This document shows, in pieces, positions 56,913-64,000 of a DNA stretch of 64,000 nucleotides (position 1 is its first letter; each line of letters opens with the position of its first letter). A program made the translations under genes and the position numbers. The notes under the pieces were generated by a model. The model was not told the origin of the DNA and made no database searches. It worked only from the letters and a program-made list of their open reading frames with translations. The DNA is from JBBDWJ01 sp963824095 (GTDB lineage Bacteria > Acidobacteriota > Terriglobia > Bryobacterales > UBA6623): assembly GCA_963824095.1 (NCBI GenBank), contig CAWGNS010000008.1, forward strand, positions 558,001 through 622,000, written 5' to 3'.

Positions 56913-57449
56913 ATGAAGTTTTTGGTTCGAACCTCGATCGCCGGTGAAGCCCAACGCAAGCCGGCTTGCGTTGGGCTTCACCGGCAGCGAAATCGCCGTT
57001 GGATGTGGATGCCGATCCTGGGGGCGTGGGCTGTCAGCGCCGTGTGGGCGCAGCTTCCCGAAGGCCCCGGGAAGGAGCTGACCGAGAAGCACTGCGCGCA
57101 ATGTCACGACCTGGCCAAGGCGACCTCGGTCCGCCAGGACACGAACGGCTGGGGTGCCACGATCAGCAAGATGACCGCTCTGGGCCTCAAAGCCAGCGAC
57201 GCCGATCTGCTGACGATCCGGGACTATCTCGCCAAGAATTTTCCGCCGGAAGAACTCCCCCCGGTCAATGTGAACAAAGCCAGGGCGATCCAACTCGAAA
57301 GCCGGTTGACGCTGAAGCGCTCCGAGTCCGCCGCGATCATCCGGTACCGCAAAGAGCACGGGGATTTCAAGTCCATCGACGATCTAAAGAAAGTTCCGGG
57401 CTTGGATTTCGCCAAGATCGAAGCGAAAAAAGACCGTCTGGTTTTCTGA
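56913..57449 (+). CDS. Cytochrome c fused to a ComEA-like helix-hairpin-helix domain
   Basis: 178 residues from ATG 56913, or 148 from ATG 57003. After a hydrophobic segment (MWMPILGAWAVSAVWAQ) comes a class I cytochrome c domain: haem site HCAQCHDLAKATSV, a distal Met candidate in ISKMTALGL, and the typical DADLLTIRDYLAKNF end. The C-terminal 60 residues (VNVNKARAIQLESRLTLKRSESAAIIRYRK ... DLKKVPGLDFAKIEAKKDRLVF) form a ComEA-type HhH pair. In this family the motif suggests DNA or protein binding. A 46-bp perfect palindrome lies inside the first 30 codons, so the start is doubtful. Last of the PQQ-SGNH-PQQ group. Confidence 0.8.
   Translation: MKFLVRTSIAGEAQRKPACVGLHRQRNRRWMWMPILGAWAVSAVWAQLPEGPGKELTEKHCAQCHDLAKATSVRQDTNGWGATISKMTALGLKASDADLLTIRDYLAKNFPPEELPPVNVNKARAIQLESRLTLKRSESAAIIRYRKEHGDFKSIDDLKKVPGLDFAKIEAKKDRLVF
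56940..56985. repeat. Perfect 46-bp palindrome
   Basis: The left half, GCCGGTGAAGCC then CAACGCAAGCC, is the exact reverse complement of the right half (23 bp each, no loop). It begins 46 bp after the end of the second PQQ gene, inside the long reading of the cytochrome c-HhH gene, where it encodes residues about 10-25. REP-like; it could also be a transcription terminator for the propeller operon. Confidence 0.85.
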
Positions 57450-57715
57450 GCGCTCCAATCCGATCGGAAGAGTGTCGGACTCGTCGCGCTCGGCAACACG
57501 GCCCCCGCCGGGCTCGTCCCTGGATCTTTCCCGAGCCCCCGAGTGACGGTGGTCCGCAAGCCCACGAGCCGGACGTCGTGGAGGCGCGCGCCACGGTATA
57601 CCGGCCACCCCTAGGTGTGAATAGGAACTTTGCGCTAGGGTCTAAGACGGATCGCTGATTGCCTGCCTTCCGCGGAAGTCGCTAAGATAGAAGGAGATCC
57701 CGGAGGCGAATACGT
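57450..57715. other. Short intergenic region
   Basis: About 266 bp before the TonB-like gene. It holds the ribosome site GGAGGCG for TTG 57716. Otherwise nothing recognised. Confidence 0.4.
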
Positions 57716-60700
57716 TTGGGTCGTAGCTTCACCAGCGTTATCGGTGTGTTTGCGCTCGCCCTGCTCTCGGCAGTGCGCGTGGGCGCGGCAGCGGGTGCGC
57801 AGCAGGCCGCCGAACCGGCCGGTGATTCGTTGGCCCCCAGCGCCGCGGCCGACAGCGGCTCGGCAGAGCCGGCAGGCGATTCGATCCGAAAATCCGACTC
57901 CGGACGCGCGGGAGAGTCCTACCGACCCTCCTCGCGGCCCGAGGACGAGGCGGAGCCGGCGCGGCCGCACAAACCGGGCGACGAGGCGGTGCAGCGCGAA
58001 CCCAAAGAGCCCCAAGAAGACGAGATTGCAAAGGCAATTCGCGTGTTCCGGCGCGAAACGGCGCAGTTGGGCGTGCGGCATGGCTCGAGCCAGGGCAGCG
58101 CCAATGGCGTTTGGCACGGCCGTATCTATGAATACTTCCGCAACGACACGCTCGACGCGGTGCCGCACCAGGTGAGCCAGAAGGGCGGCACCAAGAACGT
58201 TCTGCGGCGCAATCAGTTCGGCTTCAGCGTCAATGGCCCGGTGGTACTCCCCAAGCTCTACGACGGCCGGCGCTCGACATTCTTCACGTTCTCCTACGAG
58301 GGCACGCGCGAGAAGGTGGGTGAGTCGTTCCTGACGACGCTTCCCACCGCCCAGCAACGGCAAGGCGATTTTTCGGATCTCGTGGATCAGTCGGGCAACC
58401 CGGTTGCAGTTTACGATCCGGCTTCGACGCGGCCCAACGCGGCGTTCGATCCGTCGCAGATCGTCTCCAACTCGAACCTCGAATTTCTGCGGGACCCGTT
58501 TGTGGGCAACCGCGTGCCGCAGTCGCGCATGGATGCTGTGGCGTCGGCAATTGTCCCGAACTACCCGCTGCCCAACACCAGCGTCGGGCCGTTTTTCCAG
58601 AACAACTATTGGACCAACCCGCCGCAGCAAAATACGCCCGACGGCTTTCTGGCGAGCGTGGACCATAACCTTCTGGTGCGCCACAAGATCAACGTTGGTA
58701 TTGCCCATTCCACGGGCTTGCAAGGCTCGCCGCGGATCTACCCCACCATCGCCAACCGCGGACGGCCGGACCGCCGCTTTTCGAATCGCAAACTGACCGT
58801 GCGCGAGACCTTCATGATCTCGCCCACGGCGGTCTATACCGGCTCGGTGCGGGTGTCTTCGCAAGGCAGCGAGACGCTGGGTTTGGACCAGGGCGCGAAC
58901 CTTCCGGTGGAGATGGGCCTGCAAGGCGTCAGCGGCAGCGTGTTCCCGACGCTGCGCTTCGACACTTACGAAGGCATGGGAGCGCCCAGCGGCGCCTACT
59001 TCCGGACTTTTTGGAATAGCTACGGGACCGAACACTCGCTGACGTTGCAGCGCGGGCGGCATTCCTTGCAGCTTTCGTCGCAAGTGGACTTCTATCAACT
59101 CAACACGGTGCAGTTGGAGTCGCCTTCGGGGCTGTTCCGATTCAACGCCGAGCAAACCGGTTTGCCCGGCATCACCAATACGGGCGACCCGTTCGCGAGT
59201 TTTCTGCTGGGGCGTTCCTACAGCGCCGAAGCGACCGATTTGCTGCAGCCTTCCTACCTGCGCCGCACCTCCTGGCAGACCAGCATCCGGGACGAGTTCG
59301 AAGTCACCCCGACGCTGACCGCGACGTTCCGGCTACGGTTGGATATGACGACGCCGCAGGTCGAAAAGTACGACCGGCAGTCGACGATCGATCTCGACAA
59401 GATCAATCCCGAGACGGGCACGCCGGGAGCGCTGGTGTTCGCCAACCGCGATGGACAAGGCCGGGCGTTTCAACCCGTACGGGCCAGGCTGGAGCCGCAG
59501 GTGGGGCTGGCCTGGAGCCCGACGGCCAACCGCAATACGGTGGTGCGCGCCGGGTTCTCGCGCTCGTACCACTCGATTCCCTTGCGTTCGGGCAACTTCG
59601 GCACGCAGGGCTTCAGCGTCCGGCGCACGCTGGTTTCGCCCAACGCCCAGTTGGAACCGGCGGTGATGCTGGAAGACGGCGTGCCGCCTAGCAGCCATGC
59701 GCTACCGGATCTGCGCGCCGAGGCCGCCAACGATACCAACGCCGATTTCGTGGACCCGACAAGCCGCCAGCCGCGCTTCGATCAGGCTTCCCTGAACTTC
59801 GAGCGGCGCTTGTCGGCCGGAGTTGTGGTGCGAGTGGGCGGTGAAGTCGAGCGCGGCAAAGACATCCTGGTGGGCACCGAGGTCGCCGGGCTCAACGCCG
59901 TCCCCGTATCGGCCTTGAGCTATCGCGACGATCTCAACAACGAGAGTTTCCGGCGCTCGTTGCGTCCGTTTCCGCAGTTTCAGAACCTGAACACGAACAA
60001 CCTCTACCCGCTGGGGCGCTATCAGGCCGAAAGCGCGTTCGTAGAGGTCGAGAAGCGGGCCTCGCACGGGTTGAGCATGGAGTTTCAGTACGCGCTGCGG
60101 GACGCGCACGACGACTACTCGGGTCCGGGCGTGCAGATTTACGGCGATTCCGACAGCGCCTGGGCGCTGACGCGCGGCCTGCGCCCACACCGGGTTTCGC
60201 TCAACTATTCCTATGAATTGCCGTTCGGCCGGGGCAAAGCCCTGCTGAACTCCTCGGGCTGGGCGCGGGCCGCCTTCGGCAACTGGTCGATCAGCGGATT
60301 CACGCGCTGGCTGAGCGGCGACCCGGTGGTTCTCGAACCCGCTTTCAACAACACAGGCGAGGTCGTTCCGTATCTGCGCGTCCAAGCGGTGCCGGGCGTC
60401 GACCCGACCGTGGAAAACCCCGGACCCGCGATGTGGTTCAACGCAGCGGCGTTCGTCGAGCCCGGAGACTTCGAGGTCGGCAACGTATCGCGGACGCACC
60501 CGACGCTGCGCAACCCGGGCTTCCACAATCACGATCTGGCGATCACCAAGCGCGTGTCGATCTCGAGCGAGCGCAGCCTGGAATTTCTGTTGCAAGGCTT
60601 CAATTTCATCAACCACGCCAACTGGGCCGATCCCGACACCACAATCGGCACCGCTGAGGCGCCGAACGTCAATGCCGGGCGGATCGTCGAGTCGCGCGGA

Positions 60701-60739
60701 GGCCGCGTCATCCAGTTGGGCCTACGTTATAACTTCTGA
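57716..60739 (+). CDS. TonB-receptor-like outer-membrane barrel lacking a recognisable plug
   Basis: 1007 residues from TTG 57716, with GGAGGCG well placed. A signal peptide (VIGVFALALLSAVRVGAAAGAQ) is followed by about 90 residues of low-complexity acidic/proline-rich sequence (two AEPAGDS repeats), where Oar-like receptors carry the carboxypeptidase-regulatory and plug domains. The barrel then begins abruptly with NGVWHGRIYEYFRNDTLDAV (compare FHGSVYEFLRND in gene 15155) and QFGFSVNGPVVLPKLYDG. It runs to the aromatic C-terminus LRYNF, typical for outer-membrane insertion. No TonB box or EEITVTA-type plug motif was seen. Such a protein would be an open or differently gated barrel, or a decayed receptor. 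Confidence 0.85.
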   Translation: MGRSFTSVIGVFALALLSAVRVGAAAGAQQAAEPAGDSLAPSAAADSGSAEPAGDSIRKSDSGRAGESYRPSSRPEDEAEPARPHKPGDEAVQREPKEPQEDEIAKAIRVFRRETAQLGVRHGSSQGSANGVWHGRIYEYFRNDTLDAVPHQVSQKGGTKNVLRRNQFGFSVNGPVVLPKLYDGRRSTFFTFSYEGTREKVGESFLTTLPTAQQRQGDFSDLVDQSGNPVAVYDPASTRPNAAFDPSQIVSNSNLEFLRDPFVGNRVPQSRMDAVASAIVPNYPLPNTSVGPFFQNNYWTNPPQQNTPDGFLASVDHNLLVRHKINVGIAHSTGLQGSPRIYPTIANRGRPDRRFSNRKLTVRETFMISPTAVYTGSVRVSSQGSETLGLDQGANLPVEMGLQGVSGSVFPTLRFDTYEGMGAPSGAYFRTFWNSYGTEHSLTLQRGRHSLQLSSQVDFYQLNTVQLESPSGLFRFNAEQTGLPGITNTGDPFASFLLGRSYSAEATDLLQPSYLRRTSWQTSIRDEFEVTPTLTATFRLRLDMTTPQVEKYDRQSTIDLDKINPETGTPGALVFANRDGQGRAFQPVRARLEPQVGLAWSPTANRNTVVRAGFSRSYHSIPLRSGNFGTQGFSVRRTLVSPNAQLEPAVMLEDGVPPSSHALPDLRAEAANDTNADFVDPTSRQPRFDQASLNFERRLSAGVVVRVGGEVERGKDILVGTEVAGLNAVPVSALSYRDDLNNESFRRSLRPFPQFQNLNTNNLYPLGRYQAESAFVEVEKRASHGLSMEFQYALRDAHDDYSGPGVQIYGDSDSAWALTRGLRPHRVSLNYSYELPFGRGKALLNSSGWARAAFGNWSISGFTRWLSGDPVVLEPAFNNTGEVVPYLRVQAVPGVDPTVENPGPAMWFNAAAFVEPGDFEVGNVSRTHPTLRNPGFHNHDLAITKRVSISSERSLEFLLQGFNFINHANWADPDTTIGTAEAPNVNAGRIVESRGGRVIQLGLRYNF

Positions 60740-61736
60740 GGTACCCAAGCTGAACTTACCGCTTTCCCTACGGATCTTCGTCGCGCTGCTGCTTGCCGCC
60801 TCGTTCGCCCGGCCGGAGGCTCTGGCCGGCGGAGGCGACGTGCAGGAGGTCAAGGTGGCGGTTTCCGCGTTGGACGCCGCCGGCGGATACCGGGGAGATT
60901 TGAAGCCGGGGGGCTTCAAGGTGCGGCTCGGCGACCGGCCCGCGGCGGTCACTTCGGTGGTGGCGCCCAAAGGGGATCTGGTGCTGCTGGTGGTGATGGA
61001 TGTGATCGGCGACCTCGGCCGCATCGACACGGCGAGGCAGGCGCTAGTCGACCAGATCGACGGGCTGGGGGGCCGGCAGTATGTATCGGTGCTACAGGCT
61101 CAAGACGGGCTGCAGGTGGTGCAGGACCCCACGCGCGACCGCAAACGCCTGCGCGAGTCGATTCTGAACATGCCGGTGGCGAGCTCGCCGGGCCTGATGG
61201 CGGCCGTCGAACAGGCCTCGAACATCGCCGACAGCATGCTGCGAAAGTCGGACGTGCGGGTCGCCGTTCTGTTCATCACCGACGGCAGCATTTACCGCTA
61301 TCGCGGGGACTATACCAGCCCGGTGATCAATCCCAGCGATCACAGCGATCTGAGCCGCCGGTTTCGCGACCGGCTGATCCAGGAAAAAATCTCCGCCATC
61401 CTGTCTTCGTTGAACACCTCGGCCGCCCCACTGTTCTTTCTGCATCTGGAAAGCCACACCGACGCGCTGAACGTGGTTTACGAGAATGGCATTCAGCAGT
61501 TCGCCCAGGCCACGGCCGGAGAAGCGATCTTCTGCCGCAGCGTGGCCGAGATCCCCACCCAACTGGCGCAACTATTCGCTCGAATTCAAGGCCTCTATAC
61601 GCTTACGGTGCGGGCCGCGGCGCCATTGGGCCGCCGCTTGCGCCTGGAGGTCGAGCATCCCGGCAGCATGGAACTGATCCACCGCAGCCACCTCGAACTG
61701 ACGTACCAAAAGCCCGCTCCTCCGGCGCAACAATAG
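60672..61736 (+). CDS. Exported VWFA-related protein (acidobacterial type)
   Basis: Up to 354 residues. A signal peptide (LRIFVALLLAASFARPEALA) precedes a short N-terminal domain (VQEVKVAVSALDAAGGYRGDLKPGGFKVRLGDRPAAVTSV), the prefix domain of VWFA-related proteins common in acidobacteria. A VWA-like domain follows: LVLLVVMDVIGDLG, RQYVSVLQAQDGLQVV, VRVAVLFITDGS. The MIDAS core DxSxS is changed to DVIGD, so metal binding is doubtful. ATG 60672 overlaps the preceding barrel gene by 68 bp; CTG 60750, with GAGG before it, would fit the signal better. Probably co-transcribed with the barrel. Confidence 0.78.
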   Translation: MPGGSSSRAEAASSSWAYVITSEVPKLNLPLSLRIFVALLLAASFARPEALAGGGDVQEVKVAVSALDAAGGYRGDLKPGGFKVRLGDRPAAVTSVVAPKGDLVLLVVMDVIGDLGRIDTARQALVDQIDGLGGRQYVSVLQAQDGLQVVQDPTRDRKRLRESILNMPVASSPGLMAAVEQASNIADSMLRKSDVRVAVLFITDGSIYRYRGDYTSPVINPSDHSDLSRRFRDRLIQEKISAILSSLNTSAAPLFFLHLESHTDALNVVYENGIQQFAQATAGEAIFCRSVAEIPTQLAQLFARIQGLYTLTVRAAAPLGRRLRLEVEHPGSMELIHRSHLELTYQKPAPPAQQ

Positions 61737-61778
61737 CTTCCTCAAGGCCTCTCTCCCCAGAGGCCTCAAGACCCCAAG

Positions 61779-62032
61779 ACAGAGCCGCGGACTTAGCAGA
61801 AGAACCCATTCAGGTCCGGCAGTGGTACGTCTGCAGCGCGGCCTCGGCCGCGTGGGGCCCTACGTCGGGACGAATCGCGACGCGGCGAACCTGGAGGTTC
61901 GCGCCATGAGTGCGGTCCGTTGCCTCTGTGCCCTTTTGGTCCGCCGGCTCAAGCGGAGCTCAGGCTTGGCCTCTAAAGTACTTTTTCCGCAGCCTGTTAC
62001 GCCTGTCGCTCTGTTTTCGTGAGTCTTGCTTT
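61779..62032. mobile_element. MITE/REP-doublet-like element 4 with long repeat copy A
   Basis: Left end ACAGAGCCGCGG (61779), right end TACGCCTGTCGCTCTGTT (ending 62015). The segment 61852-62032 is clearly similar to 63351-63530, sharing CGACGAATCGCGACGCGG, ACCTGGAGGTTC, GTTGCCTCTGTGCCCTTT and TTTTTCCGCAGCCTGTTACG. No gene inside. Confidence 0.65.
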
Positions 62033-62061
62033 GGCTGTATGCGCCTGCAGGGCTTACTACC

Positions 62062-62199
62062 GTGGAAATGGAAATCGACCACCGGATCCTTGGCTTTTTC
62101 GATCGGCGTTCGTTTGACGGCGAGCACGCTGAAGACTACGCCAAGATGGTCGCGATGATGGACCAGGCAGGCGTCGGCGTCATCGCATCTGGAATGTAA
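62062..62199 (+). CDS. Very small possible gene, 45 residues
   Basis: Frame from GTG 62062 to TAA 62197-62199 encodes VEMEIDHRILGFFDRRSFDG and then EHAEDYAKMVAMMDQAGVGV, ending IASGM. The sequence is protein-like (well-spaced charged and hydrophobic residues) but has no recognised family and no clear ribosome site. It may be the remnant of a larger gene left between repeats. Confidence 0.3.
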   Translation: MEMEIDHRILGFFDRRSFDGEHAEDYAKMVAMMDQAGVGVIASGM

Positions 62200-62500
62200 A
62201 ACATTGTCTCTATTTTGGTGTTTTGGTTCGCGCGGCGCTCGGCGTTATTGGTGCCGTTGCGGCAGAGGACTTCTCCGCGGCCTACACATTTCGTTACACA
62301 ATGGCGCGTCGCAGCCGCCCTACAATATCCTCAGTGCGACAGTGGAAGGAAGCATGCTCCCGATAAATAGCGAGGGTGTTTCCGGCCCATCCTTTGGTCT
62401 TATCGAGCCAGGCACTACGGCCTGGAGAGTTGGATGGCAGGTCTTGCGCAACAACGGCAAAGTAGTTTCAACGACTGCCCGCTGCGAACGGAGAACGAAA

Positions 62501-63025
62501 GTGACCGGCGGCGAGGCGATGCGGGGATCAGCGGAATCAGGCAACGGCTCCTCGCGTGCTGGCGTGGAGCCGTTGCCCGACGCGAAGTTTTGGGAATACG
62601 CACTCGGCCGCGAGATCGTGGAGGCGCGTTCGGCTTGCCTGCAAGGGCTAGGACGGATTCCGACGGGACTCGGCAGACTGGCTTACATCGCCATCCTGCA
62701 GCAGCGGCTGCTCGAAGATCACGAAGAGCTGTTCGGGGAGTGGCGCGGTTGCTCTCTACAACAGAAATACGAGTGGGTGTACCGTCTGCTGGCCACCGAA
62801 AGCCGCAGCAGCACGCCGCCCGAAGCATGGCTCAGCCGCGCCACCTATGCGGACCTGGTTCCGCCTTCGGTGGATGAAGAGGCTAGGGCGCTCTATCTCA
62901 CCGATATCGAGGCGGTGCTCGAAATCCTGCGCAAGGAACTGCCGAAACGAGTTGAGGCGCACGGGTCGCAGAATCCGCAACCCGTCGAAACACCTGCGGG
63001 ATTGCGGGCCTCCAAGGCGCTTTGA
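62501..63025 (+). CDS. Hypothetical soluble protein
   Basis: 174 residues if started at GTG 62501 (GGAGA upstream); ATG 62354 (GGAAGG upstream) or 62519 are alternatives. The conserved-looking part is helical: FWEYALGREIVEARSACLQGLG, LGRLAYIAILQQRLLEDHEELF and ALYLTDIEAVLEILRKELPKRVEA. No motif or family recognised. It lies between two long repeat copies. Confidence 0.5.
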   Translation: MTGGEAMRGSAESGNGSSRAGVEPLPDAKFWEYALGREIVEARSACLQGLGRIPTGLGRLAYIAILQQRLLEDHEELFGEWRGCSLQQKYEWVYRLLATESRSSTPPEAWLSRATYADLVPPSVDEEARALYLTDIEAVLEILRKELPKRVEAHGSQNPQPVETPAGLRASKAL

Positions 63026-63033
63026 GAGCAACA

Positions 63034-63210
63034 ATGCCGCACGAAGTCGTCGAAATTGCCCTGGCATTCACCGCGCTGCTGCCGTTGGCCGCCCTGCTTC
63101 GCCGGCGAAAACGGCGGGCGCGATCGGTGGAACGCCTTCTGAGCCAGCGCGAGCGCGTATCGTGGATTGCGGCCTTCGCGGTGCGGCAATCTTCCAGGCG
63201 CGGATTCTGA
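63034..63210 (+). CDS. Possible small membrane protein
   Basis: 58 residues from ATG 63034: one hydrophobic helix (VVEIALAFTALLPLAALL) followed by a strongly basic segment (RRRKRRARSVERLL). Starts 8 bp after the preceding stop. Could be a real small gene or chance; no homologue recalled. Confidence 0.35.
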   Translation: MPHEVVEIALAFTALLPLAALLRRRKRRARSVERLLSQRERVSWIAAFAVRQSSRRGF

Positions 63211-63350
63211 ACCGGCAACCGCGCAGCATCCCGAATCCCCAGAGCCCGGCGGATTGTGCCCCGGGGTTCCTCGTGCCGCAGTGCCTCCATCGGGTCTACA
63301 CGCGTCGCTCTGCTTGCTGGGATGGCATCCTCCAGCACAGCTTCGGTGGT

Positions 63351-63530
63351 GTGGGGCCTTACGTCGCGACGAATCGCGACGCGGCAAACCTGGAGGTTCA
63401 CGCCACGAGTGCGGTCTGTTGCCTCTGTGCCCTTTCGGTCCGCCGGGTCAAGCTCATCGCCTGGGCCGGCACTCCTGAGTCCTTTTTCCGCAGCCTGTTA
63501 CGCCTGCGGCTCTGATTCCGTGCGTCTTGC
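63351..63530. repeat. Long repeat copy B
   Basis: Similar to 61852-62032 over about 180 bp, ending in the common TTACGCCTGCGGCTCTG terminus. A diverged copy occurs near 14910-14980 and a very short one near 37608-37660. Confidence 0.65.
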
Positions 63531-63554
63531 TTGTGGCGTGCTGGCTGGGTTCGG

Positions 63555-64000
63555 TCACGGCTGGAAAGAGAGCCAGGCTTTTCTCCAGCGCAGATGACCT
63601 GGGTCGAGTTGCAGGGCTCGCCGCAAACGGTCCTTCGCCTTGGCCGTTTCTCCCACGCTCTGATAGGCGGCGGCCAGATTGCCCCAGGCTTCGGACTTTT
63701 GGGGGTCGGCGGCTACGGCGCGTTCGTAGGCCTCGATGGCTTCGGCGGGACGCCCCTGCAGTTGGCACAGGAAGCCCAGGCTATAAAGGGCGGTCGACGA
63801 TTCGGGGTTGAGCTTGGCGGCGAGGCGAAATTCCCGCTCGGCTCGCGCCGGTTCGTCCAGGTTGAGATACGCCGTGCCAAGATTCTCGTGGAATTCCGAG
63901 TCGGCCAAGGGCGTCTCGGCCAGGGGCTGCAAGGTGCGGACGACGAGACGATAGAACTCCGTGCGGCCGGTCGAGCCGGCGAGATCCGCATAGGCAAAGC
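63555..64000 (-). CDS. TPR-repeat protein (N-terminus cut by window)
   Basis: The minus-strand frame is open from the window edge to a stop at 63555. At least three TPR units are visible: SEFHENLGTAYLNLDEPARAEREFRLAAKLNP, SSTALYSLGFLCQLQGRPAEAIEAYERAVAADP and SEAWGNLAAAYQSVGETAKAKDRLRRALQLDP. The N-terminal part (FAYADLAGSTGRTEFYRLVVRTL) continues beyond the window, so domain content and start are unknown. TPRs mediate protein contacts. Confidence 0.85.
   Translation of the reverse strand, partial: FAYADLAGSTGRTEFYRLVVRTLQPLAETPLADSEFHENLGTAYLNLDEPARAEREFRLAAKLNPESSTALYSLGFLCQLQGRPAEAIEAYERAVAADPQKSEAWGNLAAAYQSVGETAKAKDRLRRALQLDPGHLRWRKAWLSFQP

Noticed and set aside
57464..57475. GATCGGAAGAG, identical to the start of an Illumina adapter
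   Set aside because: Only about 11 bases match; the sequence then departs from the adapter. A chance match in 64 kb is plausible and flanking reading is continuous.

Overview
The window is GC-rich DNA from a bacterium that looks like an acidobacterium of the Bryobacterales / Candidatus Solibacter type. The evidence is gene content: two Oar-like TonB-dependent receptors, a VWFA-related protein, a DUF1501 + DUF1549/DUF1553 pair, DUF1080, PQQ-type propellers, Gfo/Idh/MocA and Tat-like amidohydrolase genes, an acidobacterial-type ECF sigma factor and many FHA-domain proteins. No rRNA, tRNA, CRISPR array, intact transposase or origin was seen. The taxonomy is inferred from families, not measured.

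Layout. 1-10.7 kb (mostly minus strand): a serine hydrolase cut by the window edge, a YyaL/DUF255 thioredoxin-domain protein, an amidohydrolase, a Gfo/Idh/MocA oxidoreductase, two small membrane-associated proteins (coiled coil, YtxH), methylmalonyl-CoA epimerase + MeaB, and an acyl-CoA dehydrogenase. 11-24 kb: a sulfatase-like hydrolase, a large membrane protein, a TonB receptor, an exported methyltransferase, and DUF1501 with DUF1549/DUF1553. 24-28 kb: a signalling cluster of ECF sigma factor, PP2C phosphatase and VWA-FHA protein. 28-32.7 kb: an island-like stretch with a decayed PD-(D/E)XK nuclease, a DUF1036 protein and two Sel1-type paralogues, one a fragment. 33-37.6 kb: a triple-FHA ABC transporter, an unknown exported protein and a DUF3841 protein. 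37.7-42.8 kb: a tetrahaem cytochrome, a propeller, an exported FMN hydroxyacid dehydrogenase, a GlpF-like channel and a zinc alcohol dehydrogenase. 43.4-49.2 kb: two dTDP-sugar genes, an FHA-GAF-SpoIIE phosphatase with a double-length Fur protein, and two small four-cysteine proteins. 49.4-61.7 kb: an ornithine-cyclodeaminase-like enzyme and SorC regulator, then a plus-strand run of DUF1080, PQQ propeller, SGNH-like protein, second PQQ propeller, cytochrome c-HhH, TonB-like barrel and VWFA protein. 61.7-64 kb: repeats, small uncertain genes and a TPR protein cut by the edge.

How the genes fit together. The exported enzymes, propellers, cytochromes and TonB receptors suggest uptake and periplasmic oxidation of plant- or microbe-derived organic matter. 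Three FHA-containing loci with PP2C/SpoIIE phosphatases suggest extensive Ser/Thr phosphorylation signalling. MeaB and the epimerase point to B12-dependent methylmalonyl-CoA metabolism.

Three window-wide observations stand out: a polypeptide made of two tandem Fur repressors, the second with lost cysteines; several families of intergenic hairpins and inverted-repeat elements; and at least nine genes that read cleanly only if a one-base indel is allowed, about half of them at or near a GATC. The indels may be assembly errors, so products are described as reconstructed and the raw reading is stated.
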